A DNA stretch of 64,000 bases from Setaria digitata (Eukaryota > Nematoda > Chromadorea > Rhabditida > Setariidae): NCBI GenBank assembly GCA_003640385.1, contig RCAB01000144.1:1-64000 (forward strand), in the 5' to 3' direction. The notes beneath the pieces are model-generated. The model was not told the origin of the DNA. It worked only from the letters and a program-made list of their open reading frames with translations, and made no database searches. Positions 47,101 through 60,015 of this stretch are shown piece by piece. Both the position numbers and the translations under genes were made by a program. Numbering within the stretch: position 1 is the first letter of the stretch; each line of letters begins with the position of its first letter.

Positions 47101-50100
47101 AAAAGTGTTTTTATTTTCTGTTAAACTTTTCATTTACCACAATTAACTACTGTCATTGAGAAATGTTAGTCATTATGTATTTTTAAATTTTTAAATATAA
47201 ACAGAGAGGAATTAATTAATAAGAAACATAGAAAATATTTCAGCAATTTGTTGACACTNTAAAAATGTTAGTCATTATGCATTTTTAAATTTTTAAATAT
47301 AAACAAAGAGGAATTAATTAATAAGAAACATAGAAAATATTTCAGCAATTTGTTGACACTGATTTTATATTTTTTTTCATTTACTGTACCCAAAACGAAA
47401 GCAAAATGAAAAAAAAAAGTGCATAATGATATAAAATTTCATATTTTCATTTAATTCAGTTTCATAAGTTCAATTTTTTCTCCTCATTTCAAAAATTCTC
47501 TTTTTTAATAAATTTTATAAATTAGAATTGCAATTCAATTCATTAGTTATTAGTTAACTGATTAATTCAATTATTCATTCGATTAGTTGCTCTGGATGAA
47601 CTAATGACAATGCAATACACGAAAATTTTAGCATCCATAATTGACAATTTCAAAAAAGTTCAAAAAAAGAAAAGATCACACGAAAAAGTATAGTTATCAA
47701 ATATATCTAAAAAGAAAAAGCTTTTGCATAAATATTTATTTGTAGTTTTCTTTACTAATCCGTTCACTTCGCTTGTTTCATTGCTTCTAATATTTGTTTA
47801 CATAAAATCTTAATCAGCAAGCTGATATGATTTATCAAAACGTTGTCATTTCGTTTCATTTAAAATCTACTCATCTATCTCTTCAAATTATCAAATATTA
47901 CATGAAATTTAAGCAGGTAAGCAGCAGCAAAAGAAAATAAAGAAGAAAAAGCAAATTATTTCGCGATTGTTTTTAAGCAAAAATTTCAGCGGAAGCTTAT
48001 TTGTAGGTTGCCTAGAACAATCTCAATCCTGAAATATGAAATTAGATTTCAAAGCCAATCAAAGTGAGTAAGGTGCTTCAATTAGTGAACCCATAAATTA
48101 CTGCTACATTTAATCAGCAATGTGACTTAAAAAAAAAACTTCAGTTTTTTTTCACTTTGATAAAAAACCACTTTCATTTAGTCTGTCTGCCGCTAATATG
48201 AATTGATGACAGTATCATATTTGACATGCGTAACTTTTCATCGTTATTTTTATTTATTTATTTATTTTTTTCTCTTTATCCCCTTTGTATGTTTCGACCA
48301 AAATTTCGAGATTTCAACAGAAGCTTCATTTTTCTTCAAGTAATTAGAAGCATTATTTCTAGTTTAACAAATTCATTAATTTATATATACCATTTATATC
48401 ATTTTGTCTGCTTATCCTACATTTTTTCTCTTTTTTTTTTTAAATTCATTTTGAAAAAAAAAAAACTTACTGGTAAAGAATTACTCAAACACATATACTG
48501 ACAAGTTTCAAAAATAGCTAGAAATATTTCTTTTCTCTTTCAAGGAGTTGAGTAACAAGGTGGGAGAATAAATTTACTTCCAAAATACTCCAATCTACAC
48601 AGTGCTGCTTTGCTTCTTTCATTTAGAGTTACTAACTAATTTAGTCCATTTTATTGCTATTCATATCAGTAAAATGATAAAAACTTAACAGCTTATTTTA
48701 GTTGTGTTGCAAAAAAAAAAATAGGCGTTAATCCATTAAAAAAAAAAAACATTTAATCTAAAATAGAAAAAGTTGAGTGAATTAAAATAAGAAAAAAAAA
48801 AAAATAAGACGCAAAAAAGGACAGAGTGATATTCTCATCGATAATTTTGTAATTTTTGTGCTAATAATGATGATGACAATTTTTTTTTTCTTATTTTTAA
48901 TATTCCTTTTTTTCCTGATTTCTTAAAATTCAAAGGAAGAAATTAATTTCTTTAAAGTCTCGATAATTAGATGCTAGATAATTTTGTTCAAGTAGATATA
49001 TTAGAATATTTGCTAGTTTTTTGCTAGATACGATCAAAATCTTGTATTTTTACTGTTCTGATTTCATTAGCAAAAAAAAAAAAAAAAAAAAAAAAAGAAG
49101 GAAAAAAGAACGTTTAAAATTGTACAATCGTAAAATTTTATTAATAAAATTGTGTGAAACATTTAATATATTTTATCAATTTTGATATTTCATCGAATTT
49201 TTTTTTATCAATTTTTAGATTGTACTTTATGCCAATTAAATGTTCGTTATTACTGACATCTTTAAAAAAAAACAACAACAACAAAAAAAAAAAAAAAAAA
49301 AATGGAAAAGCGCACTGATAAAATGATTAATAGATTCAGCAGAAGAAACATGGCAAAAAAAAAGAGTTATCACTGATAATCTGCGTACATATGAAATTCT
49401 ACATCGACCTTGCATTTTGCGAGAATCAGTGACTAGATAATAAAGCTAAATTAGTGTTAATCTTTAGAGTATAGTCTGATATAATTGGATTGATTGTGTA
49501 GGTGGCAAATGTATAAGCTATTATAAGCCTAGCTAAAATATGCTTCACCTGATTTAGATGAACTTTTTCTGGCAAAAATAAAAAATTCAATATAACACAA
49601 AAAACAGAACAAAGAAAAAATAGCAGTAATAGTTAAATTGCCCTTGAAATTATTGAGCATTGAAATATTCTATATCTGTATCATATTCTATAATTTCTAA
49701 TTTTAACTGATTTTCCTAATAAACTAGTTTCTTGAATCTAATAATGAAATTCCGGGAATAAAAAAAAAAAAAAGATATTTTTGAAATAAATCAATGAATC
49801 TAAACGATCATAAATTGCTTCTGAGATAGAAAATTGATTCAGAGGAGCAATAAACCTTTCCTGGAGAGCAGGTAATTCAATTCCAATGATAATGAAATAT
49901 TGTGAATTTGTTGGACCAATTCCCATCTCTTTTCCAACAAATATCTCTGTTTAAATCATTTAGAATTTTTGGGATTTTTTTTTTTTTGATAATGTACTGC
50001 AAAATAATATATTCTTTTTATTCAATCTAACATTTTTGAAGTTTTAAACTATGTTTTAATATACTTGTTTCACTTCAGAAAAATGCAATTTATATTAAGA

Positions 50101-51851
50101 TGATTTAGATGCTCTATTATTAAAGTGTTTAAAATATTTTGGAAATAACAGCATACTGATGCTTTAAAGCAAAATCATTTCCCTTGTCTTGTTCATCCTG
50201 AAAATAATTAGTCTTTAATTTAGTTGCCTTGCTATTAAAATTGTCGAATTTAACAATTTTTAACGTAGAGCTCTTGGAAAACTATTAAAATCTGCATCAG
50301 ATAATTAAAATTAGACAAATTCCAAAATTATTGCAGATTAAGCGAAAATTTAAACCTCTGTCGCTAGTTCAATGAAGTTTTGATGCTACGAAATTAAAAG
50401 CTTGGAAGAACAAGAACGACAAATACCATTTTTCTAAAATAAAAATTCATTGCAGCAACTTGAAAAATATCTATCATTATTCGCAATCAGTTGATAGATT
50501 TTTGAAGCCAGTAAAAAGAGATAGTCTTACAAAGTTTCAATACAGTATTAATTAAAGAGCGCACTTGATTAAGTCCTGTTAATTGATCATATTATTACTT
50601 AATATCGGATAAAAGAAAGACTTTACACAGTGAAAATAGATAAAACAAATATTTTCTTAAAAGTCTGTTGCGCAATACGTAAAAGTGGTGGGCAAAGTCA
50701 AAATCGACGCCAAAAACGAAGAAAAGTAATTAATAAGTTGAGGACAGAAATTAACTTTTGAATTTGAAGAATTCTTCTGGAATAAAGTGAAATAAAATGC
50801 CTAACGATACGATTGACCACGCAAGGAATCTGTCGGACACGTAGGACACGTAGTGCTTTAATTTTTACCAAAATGTTGCCGATAATCTGTAAAAATTTTT
50901 TTGATCATAAATTATCATTGCTTTTTACAAAACTTATGTAATCATTCATTCATTTCCGGAAAAGCAATCATTTTAGTATTTTATTTTTTTTAATTAACAT
51001 TAGTTGTCAATTTATTTAACATTTTTGAATTACTTACGTCGGAAATTTTGAAAAAACAAAGTGATGAAGTGTTTTTGCTGACTCTAATTTTATTCTTTTC
51101 TTTTTTCTTTTTTAATTTGTAATTGCCGAATATATATTATAAAGATTTAAGGGTCACAATATTAAAGGTGCCATAAAATTCGTTCAAGCGAATGACAATT
51201 TGATTGGTTTGAATTTTAACTTATCGTTTGATTGCTTATTGAGTTCCTATTTCTAGGAACTCATTTCTGCGAAAGAAATGCACCATTACTAAGTGGTAAA
51301 AAATTAATTATTTTTAGCCGAAAAGTTTCGCATTATCTACGATTTTCAGAGCGAATAATTTTTACAAAATTTTTAAACATTTAAAAAAAATAGCGCTGTA
51401 TCAGTATCCAGAGTCACAATGATGTCCAAGTCTTTGCACTTTAATGATAAGTGTGACAATCAGACTTCTAGAAAATATATATAATGTGGTACTATAATTC
51501 AAAACTGCATTTTGTCAAAGTTAGAACATCTTTTCTTACCAAATGCCAATTAGTATGCGATACCTTACAACGCTTCATTTTTGGCTATGAAGAAAAAAAT
51601 TCAAGAAAATAAAATATTTTTTTTTTTTAGATTCAAAAAGTCTCCTAAAAATTAGTGCAAATTTAATAGCAACATGGAAATGATCAATTTGTGAGTCTCT
51701 GTGAATTCCTAAACGTATCATTTCCAAGTGTCAGGGTTGTCTGCTTTCGATTCCTTCTCTCTCTCTAAGTACCACAGCTGTCCACTTATCTCTTCATAAG
51801 GAACATTTCAGGCTTCTTTTATTTTCTCCTATTTTGCTAAAGTTTTCGTGA
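44178..51851. other. long gene-poor stretch
   Basis: No recognised gene. Two protein-like but unsupported segments are a minus-strand frame at 49926-49738 (IIIGIELPALQERFIAPLNQ) and overlapping plus-strand frames at about 50660-50740. It contains the assembly duplication at 47161-47360 and many A/T tracts. Confidence 0.5.
47161..47360. repeat. 98-bp direct duplication around an N
   Basis: 47161-47258 and 47263-47360 are the same length and differ at two visible positions. Between them is a single ambiguous base (47259). Most likely two contig ends that overlap were joined without merging. Confidence 0.9.
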
Positions 51852-52110
51852 TCAGTCGTGATTACCCGCTGAATTTAAGCACATAACTAAGCGGAGGAAA
51901 AGAAACTAACGAGGATTTCCCTAGTAACGGCGAGGAAAGTCCAAGCTGAATCCAATAGACATATTGTACTAGATGGAAATGTAGCGTATAGGCGTAACTA
52001 TCCATATGCATTCCTACACCCAAAGTCCCCTTGAACGGGGCCACAGTCCATAGAAGGTGCTAGGCTTGTACGGGTGAGGAAAGTTATGGTAGGTTGCACT
52101 CTGGAGAAGG
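51852..52110 (+). pseudogene. truncated and degraded 28S rRNA 5' end
   Basis: The segment begins at the 5' domain of large-subunit rRNA (TCAGTCGTGATTACCCGCTG; AAGCGGAGGAAAAGAAACTA; CCTAGTAACGGCGAG) and runs through D1 (GGTGCTAGGCTTGTACGGGT; TGGTAGGTTGCACTCTGGAG), then stops abruptly in AT-rich single-copy sequence. Bases that are nearly invariant in eukaryotes are changed (for example GAATTTAAGCAC where GAACTTAAGCAT is expected, and CTAACGAGG for CTAACTAGG). It has no 5.8S or ITS upstream. It is therefore a dispersed rDNA relic rather than a working gene. The minus-strand ORF over it is a shadow. Confidence 0.85.
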
Positions 52111-52603
52111 AGTGATTAAAATTTTATTTGAACAGTTTGATATATTAATAAATGAAATCTTACATACAGTAGCCACATCTTTCACTTCATTAATTTAACA
52201 TTTTGTATCGTAAAATTCTCGCATAACATCAGAGAAATTCCAATTTTTTAATATAATGCTATTATATCTATGTTTCTAAGTAAGTCAATTCATCACGGTG
52301 AAAAAATAAATAAAAAAAAATTGTAATTTTTCAACATACAAAAAGTTTGAAATGGTTTACGGTCAATTTTACTAATTTATATTTAAAAATGAAACATCAA
52401 TGAGCACCTAAACAAATTTCAACTATGAAAAAAGTTTGAAATATATTTAATTCCATGATTAACTATTAATTTGCTTGCAGAGACAAAAGTATTGTGCAAA
52501 AGATGTTGATAAATTTGGTAATTTAAAATTTTCTCTTCATTATTCATTGTTATTTTTATATCATTGGTGCAATAATTTTTTTTTTCCAGGAGCTAAAATA
52601 TGT
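52111..52603. other. short gap between rDNA relic and membrane-protein gene
   Basis: AT-rich, nothing recognised. It would contain the 3' UTR of the minus-strand gene that ends at 52604. Confidence 0.5.
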
Positions 52604-53797
52604 TTAATTAACAGTGGAAGAAAGAGCAGTAGAACAATATGTATTATTAAATAAGTAAATTAATGAGTGTACTGCAAGCTTCTGACGTTTTAAACGTCTG
52701 GAACGAAGGTGCATTGCGTGTTTCACATAGACATGTTGAACGTAAGCGACCAAAATGAATAGAACGACAAGTCCGAGAATAATAAATGATATATACTGAG
52801 ATATTGATGTTTTCCTGTAATATTTGTAATTTCATTTTGTTCTTAAAAAGGCAACTAAGCGATCTTTGAAAAAAAAAATCCTTCCTCTGAATTAATTTAA
52901 GCAAACAATTTCCTTTCATTCTAATCTAATAATTCATGCTTCGAAAATTTTGCGATTTTTATAGAATGAAATCATTTTTAGGATTTTTTTTTAGCTAAGA
53001 TGATTGGGTATTCTTGAAAATTCAAATTATTCAATTTTTCTTTTTCATCTTGTATTCACTCTTAAGTGATTTGGCACATTTCTGAATGAGTCAGAAGTGA
53101 AAATCACTTTTGGAAACATCAGAAATTCAAAAGCAACTAATTGTTTGATCTTACTTTCATCAACATCGAACAAACTAAACAAAAATAAGAAAATGAAACA
53201 GAAACTTCAGATATAGCAATTTCACCTATATTATTTATAAATTTTAAATTTGTAGAAATTAAATCGAAATTAAACACTCCTTCTTATTTATTCCAAACTT
53301 CAAATTAAATTTCAATGGAATTTCAAAATTTTTTTAATTTTTTCTTATCAGTTAAACATATTTAAATTATTTTCGGCGATATGGACCTTCAAGCATTTTT
53401 TTAGTTTTTTTTTCTTATCAATTTCTCAATTTTTTTTTTATATCTCATTAAAATGCAAATTGTTTTATTTCAACTCCTAATCAAAAATTTTTTTTTTTTA
53501 ATTTTATAATCGATGAATAATTTTTTTAATATCTAGTAAACTTTTTAAAATCATCTAGTCATCTTGCTTGCAGAAACTTGCAGACATTATTGCTATTAAA
53601 ATTAATCAAGTTATTCATGACGTATTTAAAAACTAATTGCTCCACCAGAATTAAAAAAATTAAAATTAATTCGACAATTATTCAAAAAAAAAAGACCTTC
53701 GAATGAAAGTGGCCGTATTGTTGATAGTAAATTGCTCCACCATTTTGGTGTCGTCCGTATAATTAGCAACTTTTGATGAATTGTTTGTGCGAAACAT
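52604..53797 (-). CDS. small single-pass membrane protein, KCNE/MPS-like layout
   Basis: Two exons, 53797-53697 and 52814-52604, join in phase (AG|G making Arg) across an 882-nt intron with a good acceptor (ATTACAG); 103 residues. The N-terminal half is hydrophilic with N-glycosylation sequons (NNSS, NYT, NNT) and no signal peptide. One membrane segment follows (ISFIILGLVVLFILVAYV), then a basic juxtamembrane stretch (HLRSRRLKRQK) and a short tail. That order - glycosylated exterior, one TM, basic interior, about 100-150 residues - is that of KCNE potassium-channel beta subunits, including nematode MPS proteins, but I cannot confirm homology from motifs. A TTTGCAG about 38 nt before the ATG fits trans-splicing. 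The final 20 or so residues could change if a weak donor in the last exon is used. A weaker reading is an unrelated orphan type III protein. Confidence 0.6.
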
Positions 53798-56700
53798 ATT
53801 AGCGAACACTTCCTTTTTATTTTATTTTATTTTTTCTGCAAATTATACTTCAATTCAATCCAATTAAATTCATTTTCAGCAATTCGATTAATCAAACTCT
53901 TTGAAAGAAGGAAAAAAAACCGCCGAAAAGTCTTACAAAATTAGCCAATCACTGCAATAACATTGCTGACCCAGTATTTCTTTAAAATTATTAGAAATCG
54001 CTAATACAATCAACATATCAAAAAATTTGTTAAAGTATGAAATCTGATCGAAATGGACTCGTTTTAAAAAGAAAATGATCCAAATAAAGTTTACAGTTGA
54101 TTCAATGTATAAAATGCGATTACTTAGAAAAGTGCTACAAAATGAACAATAAAATATTAATTAATTCTAATAACTAGTTCGTATAAAATATCTCTTCTTT
54201 GTTTTTAAGTTTATCAAAAATCGTTGCAATAAATAACTTGTATCAAGCAGATGGAGTAAAGTAAAGATTTTATTTACATTTAACAACATCCGTCGATTTT
54301 TTTTACCACTTTAACTACTTGGTGTTAAAGAGAAAAAAAAAAAAAAAAAAAACAAAAGGAAAAAAAGGAAGCTTAGGGAATATAAGTTGACATAATTTTC
54401 CGCCAGGAATAGTTTATTAGTTGAGCTAAAATGGCTTTTTTTTTCAGTTAAAGTGTTTTTCAAGTAGTTAAGTTAATGTTTACACATAGCCAGCCATGGC
54501 TGAATGAACGAACTTTTCCATCCAAAGAAATATCAGCAATCGTTTAGCTTTTCCTTTCCTTTTTTACTTTTTTCGTTTTTCTTTTTTTTTTTCTTTTCCT
54601 TTCCTTTCTGTCACTTTTAACAATATTCGCTGATTCAATTTTCAATTTAACCAAATTCACTGAGAATTAAAAGTGAGAGGTGGAATTTGATAAGCAGTGT
54701 TATTTGCTGATAATCAAATTCTACGTCACTTCAAATTTTCATTTCTCCAAGTTTGCGGCTACAGGAATATGAAAAACGGAAATGTTAAAACGTGCATGTG
54801 GAATTGAGAAGAATCTTGCTAACCGTAAATAATTCATCAAAGTTTCATAATTTAATTATGACGAACAACTTTATATATATGTATATAAAATTTAACTGAA
54901 TGACTGCATATAATTTATTCGTAAATTAAGTTTGATCTTAACTTGTGCACGAGGAGCAATCATCTAATTTAGTGTTTATCTTGCAGATGGAAATATTTCA
55001 CTGTTGCTGAATTCAAAAAGCTTCATTAGTTCTTATTCTAAGAATTTATTTAAAACTTTTCATTTCTCAAATTACATTCATTTTTTTTGAAGACCTCATA
55101 TTCAAAAATAATTTCTATGTGAACTTCAGTACAAACAACAATTATGCTTATTTATTAAAAAAATTATTTTCCTTTCCATAATTTTGGCAGTAGTTTTCAG
55201 ATGAAGTCGATTAAGCTTATAATTAAAATTTGTTAATTAATGCAATTTTTATCCTTCATGAAACACTTTGTTTTTTCATTTCTTTATTTTCTGAATCAAA
55301 CCACAACAGTTTTTCTACACCCTTACTGAAATGATCTTAAGAAAATTTATTACTGCTGTTTGGCTAATTAAATTTGATTTAATTTTTAAAATTGAATGTG
55401 GTAGTAGCTATATCAATCAAGTACACATTTTAGACTATCGCCTACAAATCATCATCTTTACCAGCAACTGATAAAAAGAGAATATCACCTGCAAAGCATT
55501 TAATAGTTTTTGATCAAAATTGGTTCAGATAGGTAAGCAGTGATGCTTTCCCTTCGACAATTTTCCAAACAAATTACAATCATGGCAAAAAATTTCGTTA
55601 CTTTATTTAGGTTACTAAATGAAAAAAAAAAAAAAAAGAAAAGAAATGACATCCACATCCATATTCATTTTTCAAAATTATGTCACAGCATTAAAGAAAA
55701 TTTAAATTAATTTTCAGAAATTTACAATATTGAAGAAAGACAAACGAGCAAATAGTTCAACCTATATTTTATTCATGGCAAAAGGAAAAATTAAATATTT
55801 ATTTAATAAATTACCACTACTTAATTAGCGTGAGTGAAAATGATCGGCGAAAACTCTTTTTATTATTTCAGTTTTGAAATTTTTAGAAATGGCCAATAAT
55901 ATCGATGAAATAGAAGATTCTTTTTTCCACAGCTCCATTAAAGTTTTCAAATCTTAAAGTAGTTTAATGAAAGTGCAAAATTTTGAAAAGATAAAACTTT
56001 TAAACCATAAAAAGTTCTTCTTTTTCAATGGATTCATTTGCTTGATTGAAATAATATGTTCAGTAGGAAGAATTTATCAAATTTCAAACATATCGAATTA
56101 TTATTGAAACTAAAACTATGATAATTTAAAAAAGCTTTAATGTACGCTGGAAAAAGATTCAAATTATTTCGTCATTCTTTGGTGTTAAATGGCATTTGAA
56201 AATGTGAGAGCATTTCATTTATTTTGAAAAATGGTTCATCAAAGTTTTTCACGTTGGAAATGACTGTTTCTCAAAGCTTTTCGTCAATTTTAAATTTAAT
56301 ATTAATAGAAAAGAAATGAAAGCGAAAAAATGGTAATTAAAATTGAAATTAATTTGTGATAAATTAAATCGATAAATTGCAAATTTTGAAAGAACAAGGC
56401 AACAGAGAAAGAAAAGAAAAAAGAAATAATTAGATAAAATATTTCTTTTATACTAAATTTTTCCTTCTCTTTTTTTTCGCACTGAACAAAATGTAATGAT
56501 TTTTTTTAAAAATTCAAAAAATCCGAAGAAGTGAAAAAAAAGTGTATTAAATCTGAATGATTTATTATCATAACGACTTGCTCGCTTTTTAATATTTGTA
56601 CCTGTATAAAGGGAAATTCATTCATTTATTTTCTGTTTGATTAATAATAATTATTGGAAGGAATAGTAATGACAAAAATAATAACACTAAAAATAATCGT

Positions 56701-57710
56701 GAAAATTAATGAAAATAATAATAACAAGGACCTTCTCTTTCGTTTGGTTTCTATCATAATAATGAATTTATAAATTAAAAAATAAAAAACGAAAAGAAGT
56801 TGTAAGCCTTCGAATATGTTTTTTTGTTTTTTTAATGTTTTATTCTAAAATTCATTTTCTTCATAAAATGTAACAAAACAATTTATTTTTAAATCCGTTT
56901 TATTTTATCAAACTGAACCAATACATTCATTCGAAGTTTTCGTGATTCCAACGAAATGAGCAACGAACACTGCGACGATTTATTGAACAATGGTAGGAAA
57001 TTTCGAATTTGATATAGTATAATCAGGAAATCTTTTTTTTTTTTTTTTAAATAAAATTTGCATTGAGATTGAAAGCAGATTTCAGTGTATTTTGAACTCT
57101 ATCATCTATTAGTGAGATGATAAATTTCTTTGCCATTATGTTAACTAATATCATTCAACCCGAAATTATTTCTCTTTTTTTTTTTTGCAATAAAATTTTT
57201 AACAAACAAAAGCGAGAAATGCAAGCAATTACGTTCAGCAAATGCATATAAAAAATGATTCAAAAAATATTTTCACACAATGAAAAAATTTCGCATAATT
57301 TTCTTCGTGTGATAACGATAATGGTGTAGTATCATGAGTTACTACTAACAAAAATGGGATGGATTTTTCACAATTTTTCAAATAAAATTTAATTTAATCG
57401 TCATTTAAGTTAAATAAAAGTTTTTCCTTTTTTACTTCTTCATTTTTGTTCTTTCCTTCAATTACTATATGCTATTGTTCTACTTGTAAGGTCTGATATG
57501 AATTGTAATTTAGATAAATAAATGAAAAATTAAATCTTCTTTTTTGAAATGAATGGTACGAAGAAAAGTGGCAAAAGCTTTCTACTGATTAACTTTTTTT
57601 TTTTCCTCGATGAGGAAAGGAAAAGCTTGCTTAGTCAAATTATTAGCAGCTTTTCAAAAAATCTTCTTATTTTATTTCGGAACTTCTGTACTGATTCATG
57701 CTACTGAGAC
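53798..57710. other. gene-poor stretch
   Basis: No recognised gene. Exon-like fragments are seen at about 54486-54545 (minus, includes ADISLDGKVRSFSHGWLC) and at 56957-56993 (plus, MSNEHCDDLLNN followed by G|GTAGGA). Confidence 0.4.
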
Positions 57711-57790
57711 TTTAAATTTATGTATGGCATCATTGAAATGGATACTTCGTTCAAAAATTTCATTCACTTTTCCATTTAAATTGCTTGATC
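57711..57790 (-). other. exon-like segment
   Basis: Minus strand: acceptor TTCATTTCAG, a purine-first frame with SSNLNGKVNEIFERSIHFND, then a possible donor (AAA|GTCTCA). The opposite strand is also open for 71 codons (57610-57825), so the strand is undecided. No family recognised. Confidence 0.25.
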
Positions 57791-57825
57791 CTGAAATGAA
57801 GAACGATATGTCTAGGCTAGGCTAG

Positions 57826-58850
57826 GCTATCTTATGCAATACTAATTTGAGTAGCTTTTAACATTTCTTTCCAAATTTCCCATTAAGCTATCATCCGTTA
57901 GGTGTGTCCCTGTCATTACTTATCCCCAGCATTGTTAATTAATTAAGATTTTGAGGAGAAAAAAACTATGTTCATTGATAATGACAGGTATTTTACCATC
58001 CTTTTTCGCACTCTGTTTTGTTTTATTTTTTCTTTTTTTAATGAAAGGATAATTTTTTCCCCTTTTTTTTTTTAAAGAACTTTGTTCATTCATTAACATA
58101 TTTCTCCATTTCTAGCATTCCATAAATTCTTTTACATGTATAAATTTTGTCTATTGAAATACCGCCGCCTCTTTTTGCTTTGATTTATAGCTATCTACGA
58201 TGAAATTTCCGAACAATTGAAATATTAGAATGAAATTTATGAATTTGAGATTTTGATAAGTGATAATTTAACAGCTTAAAATTTTCCATTTTTTTCTTAT
58301 ACCAGTTTATTTGCAGCTATTTCATTGGATCAAACCACTCCAAAGTTTATAATTTCCAATATTACACTGAATTTTAAACTTACATCAACGGCGATTACGC
58401 ATAAATTTAAAATAAAAACTGTCCAATTCACTTATAAAATTTAATAANTATTTGCAGCTATTTCATTGGATCAAACCACTCCAAAGTTTATAATTTCCAA
58501 TATTACACTGAATTTTAAACTTACATCAACGGCGATTACGCATAAATTTAAAATAAAAACTGTCCAATTCACTTATAAAATTTAATAAGTTATGTTTATA
58601 AAATAAGGAGAATTTACTTCCGAAAATTATTAATTCTCATTTACAAAATTCAGAAACAAAGAAGGGAACGGAGGAAAGGAAATTTTTTTCAAACAAATTG
58701 AGAATTTCTTTTCTTCATTATCAAAAAAAAAAAAAAAAAGAGAAAGGAATTTTAGGATTTCTTCCCGATTAATTAAGAAACTTTATTTCTTTTGATTCAA
58801 TTTTCTCTGCATTTCTTTATGTTTGTAAAGAAATAAAAAGTATGACTAAG
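57826..58850. other. gene-poor stretch
   Basis: Nothing supported besides the duplication at 58308-58588. Confidence 0.5.
58308..58588. repeat. 140-bp exact direct duplication around an N
   Basis: 58308-58447 and 58449-58588 appear identical, separated only by an ambiguous base at 58448. It looks like an unmerged contig overlap. Confidence 0.92.
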
Positions 58851-58921
58851 TTAAAAATGAGTCGGTCTTAAGACTGTTGTCAATGTTTGACGCATTAACT
58901 GGCTGATATTTCTAGCGGAAG
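58851..58921 (-). other. possible terminal exon
   Basis: Minus strand: after acceptor AAACAG the frame reads SARNISQLMRQTLTTVLRP and stops at TAA 58851. A separate minus-strand ATG segment with a very strong donor (CTTG|GTAAGT, near 59244) lies upstream but is out of phase with it, so no model is offered. Confidence 0.25.
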
Positions 58922-59805
58922 CTGTTTGATGAATAAATAAAAATCTCATTGGACTATATTTCTGTTTCATTTAAAAATCTTTGGGAAATTTTTAGAAATT
59001 GTCAATTTTAATGCTATTTATAAAATTTTGACAGAGAACAGACGAGTAAATAAATTGGGTGAAAGATAACATAATTGGTAGATAAGTAGATGAATAAATA
59101 AAGTAAATAAAGAGGTAAGCAAATATAAAATAAATTGAAATAGGCGAATAAACAGAGATTAATGAAGGAAAAGACTTCGTTCAGGAAAAAAAGATAAAAA
59201 AGAAAATGAATAATTTGCTTTGCATTTTACCTATACTTACCAAGACATATCCTTAGATCTCAACAACATTTTCGAATGGATTAGCATGAAAAACACTCAC
59301 TCTAATTGCTGAGAGGAATGAAGAAGGAAAATTTCCAAAAGCATCAGTTTCATTCAGCTAACAGCAATGGTACTAACAACAATAATTTTATAATTAATCA
59401 GTCCTTTCCTCTGTTCTTTCCCCTCTCGTCCAATTCCATCCACTAATTACATAAGCTCCTCGAGAATTCTTGAGAAATTGTCTACTTCATCACATTTCAC
59501 ACTGATCATATCACTTCAAACATGTATGATTAATGATATATTTTAATATAATATCGAAAGTATGCAATGTGATTTAATCCACACACACACCCACAGCAAC
59601 TGGCTCCTCAAACTTGTTTATTGGTTCTGTTGTTGCTATCAATACTTTCCAGGGAATTGATCGCTACTGATATTTGTAATTGTTGACGAAATTATTGAAA
59701 TTGTAAAAGCCATTTCTACTCCTGTCCCAAACAGTAAGACTGCATCATTTCTATTATTATTGTTACTACTAATTGCCACTATTATGATTTCTTTATTTAC
59801 CATTT
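58922..59805. other. gene-poor stretch
   Basis: Besides the donor near 59244, a minus-strand segment at about 59612-59665 (AINSLESIDSNNRTNKQ) has splice-like borders. Not assembled into a gene. Confidence 0.35.
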
Positions 59806-60015
59806 TTGTTATCGTTGTTATTATTATTATTTTGCTATCATTATAATTGTTGTTATTATTATTTTGTCATTATTATTATTGTTATTATTATTTTGTTATT
59901 ACTATTATTGTTATTATTATTACTATTACTATTACTATCACTATTATTATTATTATTTATTATTATTATTACTATTATTATTATTATTAATTATTATTAA
60001 TTTATTATTATTGCT
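59806..60015. repeat. (ATT)n imperfect microsatellite
   Basis: About 200 bp of ATT/ACT/GTT triplets. The Leu/Ile/Tyr-only open frames across it are artefacts of the repeat. Confidence 0.95.

Noticed and set aside
51862..52044. 60-codon minus-strand ORF
   Set aside because: Lies wholly within the 28S rRNA fragment.
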